NCBI GenBank assembly: GCA_031317595.1
Contig: JANCMB010000001.1
Span: 2,359,610 to 2,423,609, forward strand
DNA length: 64,000 nt
Direction: 5' to 3'
DNA from: Glutamicibacter sp. PS
GTDB taxonomy: Bacteria; Actinomycetota; Actinomycetes; Actinomycetales; Micrococcaceae
Positions 8,901-17,252 of the stretch are shown here, piece after piece. The number at the start of each line of letters is the position of its first letter. Within the stretch, counting starts at the first letter, position 1. The notes below the pieces were generated by a model. It did no database searches. It saw only the letters and a program-made list of their open reading frames with translations, and was not told the origin of the DNA. The translations under genes and the position numbers were made by a program.

Positions 8901-11900
8901 ATTTTCTCCTCCACCGAGATCGACCCAGGCCACGTTGGTGAATTCATGGCACTGTTCATCGCGTGGAATGTCGGTGAACTCGATCTGATAGTCGAAACTT
9001 CCGCTTCCATCCTTGACGTTGACGCTGCCCAACCACTGCGGATTCTCGCTCGTGCCAGCCAGATCGTCGTAAACATCCACCGTCTCATCCGTGGTGTCCC
9101 CGAGCAGGAATTCCACCGGGATCGGAGCGCTGTTGGCCTCGTTGCCCTCGCCCCAGCTGACCGTGGCGGTGTTGCTGTGGCCCGAGTAGTCCTGCTCGGT
9201 AACGGCGGAGACATCGCAGGCATAGTTCGCCTGAGCTTGCCCGTCGCCTTCGGCGGTGGCCGCCGGGACGAGGATCTGCACTCCGTCAACACCGGGATTC
9301 ACGTCCTGCTCCGGGTCGATCACGCAGGCAACGCCCTCGAGCGTGGTCTGGTCCGCGACCGTGACTTCGACGTCTTTGTAGTCGTTCGGGTTGCTTACCG
9401 TGATGACACCCGACATGTGTTGGTTGCTGTCGGTGTACCCGGTGTTGCTGGCCGTCACACGGTAGTTAACGGTGGCATTACCGTCGTTATCGACAATGAC
9501 CTCGGGCTCCTGACCTTCTGCGAACTCCTTGTCAATATCCCAAAGGTAGGTGCGATCGTAGCCAGCGTCCACGCTCTTATCGACCGTCAGGCTCGCTTCC
9601 CGACATCCGGTGACGGCCTGCTCATCGCCGAGCACCAACCCTTCTGAGCCGGTGAGCGTGGCGACGTTGGTAAAGGTCTGGCAGGTTCCTTGCTCCGTTA
9701 CCGTCCAGCTCAGCGTGTAGTTACGTGTGAGCTCTTCGTCGGTGGCCGAGTCATAGTCCAGCACCCAGTCAGGTTCGAAGTCGAAGTGGTCGTCGGTGAT
9801 TTCCACCTGTTTGTTGACCGGGGTCTGGCTCCATCCTTCGGTGGTCACCTCCGCGGTGCCACTGGCCTGCGACTCGGTGGTGTGGGACTGTTCGCGGTCC
9901 CAGCTCACCGTTGCGGTGTTGGTCCCTTCGTATTCTGGCTGGCTGTCGAAAATGCAGTTGTAGCTGAACACCAGTTCGCGGGTTTCTTGTGAGATCGTTA
10001 CCTGGAATCCCGGCGTTGCGGGGTCTGCATCCATCCACTCCGGCTCACCCACAACACCGGTCACGGTGCACTGCGCGCCGCCGCCGATATCCACGTTGTC
10101 GGTTACGGTTGCGTCGATGTCCTGCCACTCATTCGGGTTCTGAACGGTAATTTCACCGCTCATCGCCCAGTTCGAGTCGGAGGTGCCCTCACGGGTCACC
10201 GTCACCCGGTACTCGGCCGTGAACTCACCGTTCTCGTCTGCGGTGATCGGCTCGTCAGAGACTAGCTCCTTATCGAGGCCCCAGAGGTAGGAGCGGTCGA
10301 AGCTGGTGACCACGTTCTTACTCACCGAAAGATTTGCGCCCACACAGAGCTCAACGGTCTGCGAATCGGTGAGGTTCTGACCATCATCGCTGCTCAGCGT
10401 CGCGGTATTCGTGCCCTCGACACATTGGCCAGGCGTTCCGTCCCAGTCCAGGGTGTAGTTGAAGCTCTTCGGGGCCTCACTGACATGCACCACGTTGCCG
10501 CCGGGCAAGGTGGACAGATCATAGTGGTCGTCGGTGACCGTCACTTCGTCGTCCGTAATGTTCGGGTTCACCGCCGAAAAGTCGTAGTCGGCGCTGCCCT
10601 CTGCGGTACCCGTGGTGCCGTAATAGGCGTCGGCATCCCAGGTGGCGTTGACCGTATTGGTTCCGGAACTCTCGGCTGTGGTGGAATCCGGTAGGTCGCA
10701 CTCGTAGCTGAACTGGTTTTCGCCTGGAGCCACACTCACCATATCCCCGATGGGCTCGCCGGCCCGGCTGATGGTGCACTGAGCACCGTCCAGCTCATCG
10801 CTGAGCGAAACGCCGTCGATGGCAACATCATTGGGATTGGTGACGGTGATGGTGCCGGAAAGTTCGAAGTTATCGTCTTTCGCCTCGGAGGCCGTCACGT
10901 CAAGCTGGTATTCGAACCCTTCGGTACTGTTCTCCGAACTCACCGCCTGCTCTTGGCCTTCGGCCAGATGCTTGTCGATCGTCCAGTCATAGTCACGATC
11001 GAAGGAAGGCTCAACGGTCTTGGTCAGCGACAGGTCGGCGTACTGCACTTTCTCATTGGTGAAGGTGCAGGTGACCTGCTGGTTGTCGGCCAACGCGAAG
11101 GTGATGGACGATCCGCCACCCCAGGTCGCGTTGGTGCCCTCACATACGAGATTGTTCAGGCTCCACCCTTCGGGGATGTCCTGTTCGCTAATCGTCACAT
11201 TCGAGGGGGCAACCGTATAGGTCACACTATCGGGCAGTTCGCTGCCCGTATCGGATTCGGCACTGTCATCGAGCTGGAAGCCCACGGAATCACCGAAACG
11301 GTCTTCGAACAGGGCGAAGTCGAAGTCGGTGCCGTCGGCTGGCACGGCCTCCTTAATCACGGTGACGAAACCGGCCTGCACTGCTGCTGCCTGGATCTGG
11401 TTGTCCTGTTGCCCGCTGGGGGCACAATTCAGGCTCAACAGGTTCACGTGATAGGGCGAACCGTTAATCGATGAGGCACCGGTGCCCGGACCATGATCGA
11501 GTTCCGAGGCAATATGCGCGTCGAAGAACAGGACCACGTTGTTCTCGGGTTCCTCCCCACCCACGAAGATGGTGATTTCTACGGTGTCGGTGCGTTCGGC
11601 TGCGTCGTCGCTGCCGCCCGGGATGACGTTGATATTGCTGATCGAGGTACCGTCTGGCCCGGTAATCTCGTAGTTCAGCAAGAAGTCGTAGGCCCATTTG
11701 CTGGCTTCTTTGACCTTGTATTGAATGACCAGTTCATTTTCACCGGCCGGCAGGTTCATGGTGACTCGCTCATGCACCACACCGCCCTCATACAGGCCAT
11801 CGTGCACATTGCCAGGAGTCCAATCGGTCTGATCAGAGCGCTGTGCAAACTGGGTAATGCTCCCGTCGCCGCTATTGGTGTCGCAGACCCCGGCAACTGC

Positions 11901-12377
11901 CGGCTTCGCGGGAGCCTGTTGCGGAGCCGCCAGTTTGGCGGCCGGCTTCTGCGCCGAGCCCTCGTCCTCGGCGGAAACCTCCGCGCTTTCTATCGCTTCT
12001 GGTGCGGCTACCGGTTCTTTAGCAGGTGCTTTGCTCGGCTCGTCTGCCGCAGTCTCCTCAGCGAGCTTTGGCTCATTGTCCACGGGTGTTGCCGATGGAT
12101 CCGCTGCAATCTTTGTGTCCTCTGCCTGCTCGGTTTCCGCGCTGGGTTCGGTTGATTCGACCGCCGGACTTGAGCTTCGCTGTTCGTCCGTTGTCTCTTG
12201 TGAACTGATACTTTGCGCTGGCTCTTCGGTTTCTCCCGCGGCTACCGCGGCACCTGGAACAAGCACCGAAAGAAATATCGACATCGTGGCAAAAATTGCC
12301 AGCGCAGGCTTTCCGCCTCTGCGCGCTATCCTATGGCGGATGACGCTGAAGCCACTCCGCCTTAAATGCCTAGACAT
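5922..12377 (-). CDS. Giant repetitive cell-wall surface protein (seven-unit, degenerate LPXTG anchor)
   Basis: This is a 2151-residue secreted protein. ATG 12377 follows AAGGGG. A long signal peptide (residues 1 to about 46) ends at GAAVAA. Residues 48-160 form an Ala/Glu/Pro-rich spacer. Residues 160-330 look like a beta-sandwich head with four cysteines nearby, followed by a prealbumin-like segment ending in QQVTCTFTNEK. Seven units of 226-247 residues follow. Each opens K-x-V-x-x-[SG]-[FY]-DR-x-Y-x-W and contains SGTITVxNPN, a Cys pair, an NTAxVxW strand, a TDD/YDD linker and a CxxFTNxA strand. The C-terminus has LVETG (2116-2120), a hydrophobic helix and RTRRRMG, a sortase signal of the LAXTG-like kind used in high-GC Gram-positives. 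The protein is very acidic. It is likely a stalk or adhesin; ligand unknown. Confidence 0.85.
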   Translation of the reverse strand: MSRHLRRSGFSVIRHRIARRGGKPALAIFATMSIFLSVLVPGAAVAAGETEEPAQSISSQETTDEQRSSSPAVESTEPSAETEQAEDTKIAADPSATPVDNEPKLAEETAADEPSKAPAKEPVAAPEAIESAEVSAEDEGSAQKPAAKLAAPQQAPAKPAVAGVCDTNSGDGSITQFAQRSDQTDWTPGNVHDGLYEGGVVHERVTMNLPAGENELVIQYKVKEASKWAYDFLLNYEITGPDGTSISNINVIPGGSDDAAERTDTVEITIFVGGEEPENNVVLFFDAHIASELDHGPGTGASSINGSPYHVNLLSLNCAPSGQQDNQIQAAAVQAGFVTVIKEAVPADGTDFDFALFEDRFGDSVGFQLDDSAESDTGSELPDSVTYTVAPSNVTISEQDIPEGWSLNNLVCEGTNATWGGGSSITFALADNQQVTCTFTNEKVQYADLSLTKTVEPSFDRDYDWTIDKHLAEGQEQAVSSENSTEGFEYQLDVTASEAKDDNFELSGTITVTNPNDVAIDGVSLSDELDGAQCTISRAGEPIGDMVSVAPGENQFSYECDLPDSTTAESSGTNTVNATWDADAYYGTTGTAEGSADYDFSAVNPNITDDEVTVTDDHYDLSTLPGGNVVHVSEAPKSFNYTLDWDGTPGQCVEGTNTATLSSDDGQNLTDSQTVELCVGANLSVSKNVVTSFDRSYLWGLDKELVSDEPITADENGEFTAEYRVTVTREGTSDSNWAMSGEITVQNPNEWQDIDATVTDNVDIGGGAQCTVTGVVGEPEWMDADPATPGFQVTISQETRELVFSYNCIFDSQPEYEGTNTATVSWDREQSHTTESQASGTAEVTTEGWSQTPVNKQVEITDDHFDFEPDWVLDYDSATDEELTRNYTLSWTVTEQGTCQTFTNVATLTGSEGLVLGDEQAVTGCREASLTVDKSVDAGYDRTYLWDIDKEFAEGQEPEVIVDNDGNATVNYRVTASNTGYTDSNQHMSGVITVSNPNDYKDVEVTVADQTTLEGVACVIDPEQDVNPGVDGVQILVPAATAEGDGQAQANYACDVSAVTEQDYSGHSNTATVSWGEGNEANSAPIPVEFLLGDTTDETVDVYDDLAGTSENPQWLGSVNVKDGSGSFDYQIEFTDIPRDEQCHEFTNVAWVDLGGGENPRDSLTVNVCDQKQLTVTKEVTAGYDRDYNWSIEKQVEQSRYFTDGDGQVTARYTVTATPSEPMDSDKSVAGTITVNNPNTGAGDQLVTVSDTLGIPESSCVILGTDADAEADGFQVMLGDGEQITLDYECQIPAATDVSQSYENTASINWGVDRSATATVEFDFELNELTDDSVQVTDDQTNPENPVQLGTATVNDPQSQVFSYDLQLDGVAGECTSYTNTAVIDEVRGADADNTGSALTEVCAGAELVLDKNVVTSFDRSYDWDIQKEVLGQSPFAADPDTGEITVDYRVTVTPMGHEDSNWAMSGTIELQNPNSWQDIAVTLMDETDIGGGASCQITGTQDGTVADMSPDPGFQTVIPADTTWVLNYLCQVPEQPNYEGRNVATATWDAAQAHTAQSTASAEAPVVADEWSQTPLNETVTITDSRYDFDPEWTVEVSEGPQSRDYSVTWTVEQAGKCQEFENIATLTGADGLVKTDNEIVQACREAALEISKTVQASYDRNYLWDVKKDLAEGQQPRVVIDEEGTARVEYTAVASNTGYQDSDWAMGGTITVRNPNEYTSLEATLEDHVQLEGVTCTPSQSEISLPAGGEVTVDYDCDLSAGVSEEDYAQSLNTATVSWGEDRSASVEQTFSFDLDVQSDHEVSAYDDFAGTTEQPQLLGTATVEESPKSFDYSVELQGEGGVCTTHTNTAWLDLSGENDPRSEAQVQVCEQLPLSVTKDAAASFDRLYLWDLKKLVDRTKLTVDQDDTANFRYTVAATPDGVQDSGHRVTGTIAVSNPNAFAEAETIATVSDTLDIHGVSCSVMTKDEDPEADGLQVLIPAGSAQGPAMVELDYECLGTPEQLDGTNTVSVDWGEGRKATASAAVHYDIAKETNKSVTVLDDKANPDSEPIQLGVATWNAEGNATEFSYLLQHRAVTGECTRFTNTAQIAETGQDAQSTVQLCGRAAPKPPVLVETGVSSAIWTLMGLGAATLVGGALLLLRTRRRMG
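6060..11021 (-). repeat. Seven coding repeat units with a higher-order three-unit duplication
   Basis: Unit starts, taken at the Lys of the K-x-V...DR motif, are at 11021, 10319, 9578, 8846, 8144, 7418 and 6737, reading down the minus strand. Lengths are 234, 247, 244, 234, 242, 227 and about 226 residues. Units 2, 3 and 4 resemble units 5, 6 and 7 one by one. Units 2 and 5 share KNVVTSFDRSY, SNWAMSG and WQDI with DIGGGA. Units 3 and 6 share NTGY, LEGV and the YDD[LF]AGT linker. Units 4 and 7 share the VSDTL segment and the xDDxxNP linker. So a block of about 700 residues (10319-8145) was duplicated as 8144-6060. Unit 1 is the outlier. Confidence 0.85.
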
Positions 12378-13075
12378 TTAGACCCCTTGATTGTACGAGT
12401 GTGGGCGTAGCGCATAAATTCTTTGTTCTCGCTACGCAAAATGGCACGACAATTAGCGCTATGAACTTAATGCGCATAGCAACGTCGGCAGTATTGTTCT
12501 GCTTATCGACCGGAGGTCATCCGGCCGCAGAATAAGTCAGATATTAGGCAGAGCGCCTAGAAGTTACTTTATAGTCATAATTACTTTCGCCCCCAAGACA
12601 TTACAGCTCCCCGATGCCAGTTAAACTACACCCAATTTTTACTGAACCCCAAGGTGTTTCGGTGGGAATTAATGTTTTAATCGTTACTACTGAGCGGTAG
12701 CGATTTAGCTACTAGGTGGTAATGAATGTAAACACGACCCCTCGCATTTCTAATGTTTTCGGGCAAAGAAATTAACCCACTACTCAGATCGGTTTGCGAA
12801 CCCTTTAATAACTTCCGCAAAGGCCAAGCAGGCAGGAGCTCAACGCAGCACGCCGCATGGCGACCAAATCCCGTCATTACGCGTTGGGCGCGTGGATCCG
12901 CTTCAGCATGACGCCACGAGAGACTTAGGTGCATTGCCTAAAGCGTTTCGAGGTAGAAAGACTCGACATGGAGACACGCCGCCCTCCCATTCGATGAACC
13001 TCACAGGGTCGAGGCCGGGCACGTTCCGCTAAATTGTCCCCGCTGGACACTAGAGTCAATCGGGTGCTCAATTCC
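12378..13075. other. Long AT-richer intergenic region between divergent secreted-protein genes
   Basis: About 700 bases with no convincing gene; base composition is clearly more AT-rich than the flanks. It must hold the promoter of the giant surface gene (minus) and that of the nuclease gene (plus). A dyad at 12684-12722 contains GTAGC-6-GCTAC inside a longer imperfect palindrome (TTAC...GTAA), and a short dyad TAGGC-5-GCCTA lies near 12545. Either could be a regulator site. A small frame on the minus strand (12677-12934) has no recognisable features. Confidence 0.5.
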
Positions 13076-13756
13076 ATGAAGTCTAAAGTTGCCACCCTGC
13101 TCCTAGTTGGCAGCGCCCTGTTAACCACTGGCTGCGGGGCAGCCATTCAAATCGAGGCAGCACCACCAGCTCCGAACACTACCGAGCATCAGGACGATTA
13201 CCGCCAAGCCCTCAAGACTCTTGAGACAATTGACCAAAAAGGCAGGGCACCAAAGACCGGGTATTCACGAGATCAATTTGGCAAGGGATGGAAGGATCCG
13301 GATCGCAATGGATGCGACTCCCGCAATGACATCCTTGCCCGAGACCTAAGAGATCTGACCTATAAAGGCACGAGCGATTGCGTCGTAGCCAGCGGCAAGC
13401 TCGACGATCCCTACACGGGCAAGCAGATCGATTTTCTGCGCGGCCAGCGCACAAGCACCGCGGTGCAAATCGACCACGTGGTGGCGCTGTCGGATGCCTG
13501 GCAGAAGGGTGCTCAACAATGGAGCGCCGAGCAACGACTACTCTTCGCTAACGACCCGCTAAACCTCTTGGCAGTCGACGGCCCAGCCAACGCAGCAAAA
13601 TCCGATAAGGACGCAGCAACGTGGCTCCCAAGCAACAAGTCGTTCCGTTGCGACTATGTTGCGCGACAAACTGAGGTGAAGGCAAAGTATGGCGCCTGGA
13701 TGACCAAAGCGGAACATGCGGCCATCAAGGATCTGCTTACGCGCTGCCTCACGTAG
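13076..13756 (+). CDS. Secreted HNH-type nuclease (DUF1524/GmrSD C-terminal fold)
   Basis: This 226-residue exported protein carries the HNH fold of the DUF1524 family. The core is QIDHVVALSDAW (His134 in the IDHVVAL motif), followed by LFANDPLNLLAVDGPANAAKSDKDAATWLP; the Asn and Lys residues complete the metal-binding beta-beta-alpha motif. GYSRDQFGKGW and a Cys-containing DRNGCDSRNDIL segment precede it, as in other secreted actinobacterial members. ATG 13076 is chosen because it gives a clean signal sequence (MKSKVATLLLVGSALLTTGC). The Cys suggests a lipoprotein, although the -3 residue is Thr, not the usual Leu. No good ribosome-binding site is visible. It probably degrades extracellular DNA for nutrients or competition. 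Confidence 0.82.
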   Translation: MKSKVATLLLVGSALLTTGCGAAIQIEAAPPAPNTTEHQDDYRQALKTLETIDQKGRAPKTGYSRDQFGKGWKDPDRNGCDSRNDILARDLRDLTYKGTSDCVVASGKLDDPYTGKQIDFLRGQRTSTAVQIDHVVALSDAWQKGAQQWSAEQRLLFANDPLNLLAVDGPANAAKSDKDAATWLPSNKSFRCDYVARQTEVKAKYGAWMTKAEHAAIKDLLTRCLT

Positions 13757-13882
13757 CCCCTCCCCTCCTCCAAAAGTACGAAGCTGGGAGTTATCAATGA
13801 CTCCAGAAGTATGATGGCGCCGCTTCGCGCACCATGAGATGATGTATTAATCAACTCATTTGCTTATTGGGGGTCATGGATA

Positions 13883-14083
13883 ATGAAGTCCAGAATCTTG
13901 GGGGTATGTCTGCTAGTACTCAGCGTGACTCTGCTGGGCATAGCAGTGCAACTACAGGCACGCGAAGCAGCTGCCGGGCTCTGGGTCGCGTTCTGCGCCT
14001 CCTTCGCTGGCGCGGCGATGCTTTTGATGAATTCCCTGCTCGGAACCAACCGCAGCTCAGGTGCGAAATCTGAGCAGAAGTGA
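13883..14083 (+). CDS. Small two-helix membrane protein
   Basis: This 66-residue frame encodes two hydrophobic helices (about residues 5-23 and 31-52) separated by QAREAAAGL, with a short hydrophilic tail ending SGAKSEQK. A GGGGGT stretch lies 9 bases before the ATG. Codon use looks coding (strong C/G in third positions). I do not recognise a family. It stands alone between the nuclease and the 5'-nucleotidase gene. Confidence 0.55.
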   Translation: MKSRILGVCLLVLSVTLLGIAVQLQAREAAAGLWVAFCASFAGAAMLLMNSLLGTNRSSGAKSEQK

Positions 14084-14176
14084 ACGCTGACGACTAAAAA
14101 TTCACGCCACGGCATCGACAGGTTCATCTCCATAGGATAGGAATGACTTAGATCACTTGTTTCCTAGGGAGGACCT

Positions 14177-16423
14177 ATGTCTGCGTTCAGACGCATCGGC
14201 AAACTAACTCTGGCCACTGCTGCCACGGTTTCCATGGTTGGGTTGGCGGCTTTACCCGCTCACTCGACCGTCACCGACGAAGCCGAGCCGGCGGCAACCG
14301 TAAGTATCGATCTGCTCGGCATCAACGATTTCCACGGGCGGATAGACGCAAGCCGTGATTCCGCCGGTGCGGCAGTGCTCGCAGGAGCGGTCACCGAGCT
14401 CAAGATTGCCAACCCAAACACAGTATTCGTGTCGGCTGGCGACAATATTGGAGCATCGACCTTCGCCTCGGCATCCCAGCAAGATGCCCCGACCATTGAC
14501 GCGCTGGCAGCAGCAGGTCTCGAGGTCTCCACCGTGGGCAACCACGAGTTTGATCGTGGATTCGAGGACTTGAAGACGCGAGTTATCGACCGCTATTCCT
14601 CGGCCTCGGGTGCCGATGGTGCTGACTTCGCTCTGGGAGCCAATGTCTATGAAAAGGGTACGCAGAACCCGGCGCTGCGCGAATACGCCATCCGCACCGT
14701 CGATAACGTGCGTGTCGGGTTTATCGGCACGGTAACCGAAGACACCTCGACTCTGGTCACGCCTTCGGGTATCGCAGACATCGACTTCGGTGACGAACTC
14801 GAAGCAGCCAATCGCGTGGCAGCTCAGCTCTCGGATGGCAATGACGAGAACGGCGAAGCCGATGTATTGGTACTGCTTACCCACAACGGTTCAGAGGCCA
14901 CCGATTGCGCTTCCGTTGCTTCCGAGCAAAGTAGCTACGGGCAACTAATCCGTGAAGCCGATGCGAACATCGACGCCATCTTCTCCGGCCACACCCATAT
15001 GCCTTATGAGTGCGCAATTCCGGCGTCCGATGGCACCGAGCGTCCAGTGGTTTCCGCCCACCAGTATGGAACCACGTTGGGCAAGATTTCCCTGGATGTT
15101 GACGCAGCCTCCGGTGAGGTTCTGTCCGCAGATACCGAGCTACTGCCATTGACCGAGAAGGATGCCAACGGCGACGACGTCGGCGCGTACCCAGCCGTCC
15201 CCGAGGTACAGAGCATCGTAGATGAGGCACTGGCCGAGGCCGAGGTCGTCGGCAGTCAGGAAATCGGTGCCATCTCCGCCGATATTCTGCGTGGTGGCGA
15301 GGTTCCGGGGGAAGATCGCGGCGTGGAGTCTTCGCTAGGTAACACCGTGGCGGACATTCACCTGTGGGCCACTTCCAACGAGGACTTCGCCGGCGAGCCG
15401 GCACAAATTGCCTTCATGAACCCCGGCGGTTTGCGTGCTGATCTGCTCTATGGACAGGACGGGACCGTCACCTATAAGGCTGCGGCCGACGTACAGCCCT
15501 TTGCCAATACCTTGGTGACGATGAATATGACCGGCGCGCAGATCCGCGAGGTCCTCGAACAGCAATGGCAGCCAGCCGAGGCTTCGCGTGCGAAGCTGCA
15601 CCTTGGCATTTCCAAGGGGCTGTCCTACACCTATCTGGAAGACGCGGCCACGGGCGAACACATTCAGGAGATCACCTTCAACGGTGAGCCGCTGGAGGAG
15701 TCAGCCAGCTACAAGGTTGCGGTCAATGCCTTCTTGGCAAGTGGCGGCGACTTCTTTACCGCTTTCGCCGAGGCCGCCAACCATCAGGACAGCGGTCAAG
15801 TCGACCTGGATGCCACCGTGAACTATTTCAAGGCTCACGATGTGGTCGATCCGGCGGAGCTGGGCCGAGCCGTGCTGGCCGGTACCGACTGGGCTAACGT
15901 CAAGCTTTCAACGGAGACTATCGAGGCAGGTCAGTCCCTCAGCGTTGAGGTCAGCGGTCTCGAGCCCGGTTCCCAGATCACGGCTTCGGCCTTCGAAGGC
16001 GCCTTGGTTCTGGACGAGCTACCCGCGGCAGACGAGCAGGGCATCGTAACCTTCGTCCTGCCGGTCGACCCGCAGACCACCGCTGATAGCCACGAACTGG
16101 TGATCTCGCAGGTGCAACGCGAGGATATTCGCGTGGCTTTCGACGTCACCAGCCCGAGCGCGACCCCAAGCGAAGAGCCAAGCGAATCTCCGAAACCTAG
16201 CGAGTCCCCGGAGCCAAGCCAGTCGCCCGAGCCGAGCCAAACTCCGAGCGAAACTCAGGAGCCAACCAAGGACAGTTCGAGCCCGAAGGCTACCGACCAG
16301 CCGCAGGACTCGGATCATGATCTAGCAGACACCGGGTTCACTGCGGCTACCGTCGGAATCATTGCCGGTGTGTTGCTGCTTATCGGTATTGCGATCGTCT
16401 TGATTCGCCGCCGTCAGCACTAA
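14177..16423 (+). CDS. Cell-wall-anchored 5'-nucleotidase / 2',3'-cyclic phosphodiesterase (UshA-like)
   Basis: This 748-residue protein is exported and anchored outside the cell, where it should dephosphorylate nucleotides. It has a signal peptide (1-30), then a two-metal phosphatase domain with INDFHGR (49-55), VSAGDN near residue 90, GNHEFD near 122, LLTHNG and FSGHTH. A 5'-nucleotidase C-terminal domain follows (NPGGLRADL, then QPFANTLVTMNMTGAQ, SYKVAVNAFLASGGD). After a beta-domain comes a Ser/Pro/Glu-rich wall spacer (SESPKPSESPEP), the sortase motif LADTG (716-720), a hydrophobic helix and RRRQH. A strong AGGGAGGA site precedes the ATG. All metal-binding motifs are intact. Confidence 0.93.
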   Translation: MSAFRRIGKLTLATAATVSMVGLAALPAHSTVTDEAEPAATVSIDLLGINDFHGRIDASRDSAGAAVLAGAVTELKIANPNTVFVSAGDNIGASTFASASQQDAPTIDALAAAGLEVSTVGNHEFDRGFEDLKTRVIDRYSSASGADGADFALGANVYEKGTQNPALREYAIRTVDNVRVGFIGTVTEDTSTLVTPSGIADIDFGDELEAANRVAAQLSDGNDENGEADVLVLLTHNGSEATDCASVASEQSSYGQLIREADANIDAIFSGHTHMPYECAIPASDGTERPVVSAHQYGTTLGKISLDVDAASGEVLSADTELLPLTEKDANGDDVGAYPAVPEVQSIVDEALAEAEVVGSQEIGAISADILRGGEVPGEDRGVESSLGNTVADIHLWATSNEDFAGEPAQIAFMNPGGLRADLLYGQDGTVTYKAAADVQPFANTLVTMNMTGAQIREVLEQQWQPAEASRAKLHLGISKGLSYTYLEDAATGEHIQEITFNGEPLEESASYKVAVNAFLASGGDFFTAFAEAANHQDSGQVDLDATVNYFKAHDVVDPAELGRAVLAGTDWANVKLSTETIEAGQSLSVEVSGLEPGSQITASAFEGALVLDELPAADEQGIVTFVLPVDPQTTADSHELVISQVQREDIRVAFDVTSPSATPSEEPSESPKPSESPEPSQSPEPSQTPSETQEPTKDSSSPKATDQPQDSDHDLADTGFTAATVGIIAGVLLLIGIAIVLIRRRQH

Positions 16424-16435
16424 CTACCCACACTA

Positions 16436-16479
16436 AGAAGTGCCTGCCTTCGCCAATATGGGCGGAGGCAGGCACTTCT
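16436..16479. terminator. Strong hairpin terminator after the 5'-nucleotidase gene
   Basis: A 19-bp stem (16436-16454 with 16461-16479) has one wobble pair and a 6-base AATATG loop, and lies 13 bases after the stop codon. It sits between convergent genes and can serve both strands. Confidence 0.85.
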
Positions 16480-16503
16480 GTCTATCCGGGATCTGGGGAA
16501 TGA

Positions 16504-16854
16504 CTAGACCTTCTTGACGATGGAGGACTTCAGCTCGAGTTGTCCGAAACCGTCGACCTTTGCCGCAATATCGTGATCGCCGTTCTCTGGCATCAAACGG
16601 ATATTCCGCGCCTTCATCCCCGCCTTCAGGGTACCCTGCGCCCCTTTGACCTTCATCGTCTTGGTAATGCTAACGGTGTCGCCATCCTGCAATACGTTGC
16701 CTACCGCGTCCTTCACCACCGTAGACTTCGATTCTTGAGTCTCGTCCTGCTCCGCGTTCCACTCATGCGCGCATTCGGGGCACACCAGTAGCGCGTCGAG
16801 TTCGTAGGTATAGCCGCTGGCGCAGCGCGGGCATGGAGGCAAGGTATCGCTCAT
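16504..16854 (-). CDS. PhnA/YjdM-family zinc-ribbon protein
   Basis: This 116-residue protein has an N-terminal zinc ribbon (CPRC at 8-11 and CPEC at about 25-28) followed by the PhnA/YjdM beta-domain, with VVKDAVGNVLQDGDTVSITKTMKVKG, MKARNIRL and GHDI/KVDGFGQLELKS. These are family hallmarks and the length is normal. Despite the historical name, the family is not a proven phosphonate enzyme; its role is unknown. It is monocistronic here, facing the 5'-nucleotidase gene across a shared terminator. Confidence 0.9.
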   Translation of the reverse strand: MSDTLPPCPRCASGYTYELDALLVCPECAHEWNAEQDETQESKSTVVKDAVGNVLQDGDTVSITKTMKVKGAQGTLKAGMKARNIRLMPENGDHDIAAKVDGFGQLELKSSIVKKV

Positions 16855-16923
16855 GCGTTAAAGTCTAGTGCCGCCCAGTCAACGGTAATCGCTGACGAGA
16901 CGGCACCAGGTAAATCGCGAACG

Positions 16924-17247
16924 TTAGTCGATCTTCAGCTCGCCCATTTCATCCCAGTCGGAACCTTCGACCTTACGGGACACGATTTTCGGAGTGCTGA
17001 CCAGCGCCGGACGCATAGCCTCGAGACCTGCAGCGAAGTGCGGGCCATTGACGTGGGCAGCGGCGGCCTCGTCGTCACGGAATGCCTCAACCAGGACGAA
17101 CTGTGAGGGGTCCTCGACGCTCACCGACCAGTCGAACCAGAGGTTACCTTCCTCGGCGCGGGTAGACTGCGTAAACTCCGAGACCCGGTCCATGAATCCA
17201 TCGACGTACTCCGGCTTGACCTGAAATTTGACCACAATGAAATACAT
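16924..17247 (-). CDS. Antibiotic biosynthesis monooxygenase (ABM)-fold protein
   Basis: This 107-residue protein has the ferredoxin-like ABM pattern: FIVVKFQVKPEYVDGFMDRV, then TRAEEGNLWFDWSVSVEDPSQFVLVEAFRDDEAAAAHVNGPHF. The last part matches the YgiN/LsrG-type core with a His near the C-terminal helix. Members are small dimeric oxygenases or isomerases, including quinol monooxygenases, or orphan ligand-binding proteins, so the substrate is not predictable. It begins 5 bases after the stop of the upstream MmcQ-like gene and is probably co-transcribed with it. Confidence 0.85.
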   Translation of the reverse strand: MYFIVVKFQVKPEYVDGFMDRVSEFTQSTRAEEGNLWFDWSVSVEDPSQFVLVEAFRDDEAAAAHVNGPHFAAGLEAMRPALVSTPKIVSRKVEGSDWDEMGELKID

Positions 17248-17252
17248 GATTT

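Noticed and set aside
8358..9647. Long open frame (429 codons) on the plus strand inside the giant surface gene, with several similar ones nearby
   Set aside because: It is antisense to a repetitive, codon-biased gene. The predicted protein has no domain, no ribosome-binding site and recurs with the repeat period, as expected of a shadow frame.
12677..12934. 85-codon minus-strand frame upstream of the giant surface gene
   Set aside because: It lies in AT-richer non-coding sequence with no start signal and no similarity that I can see.
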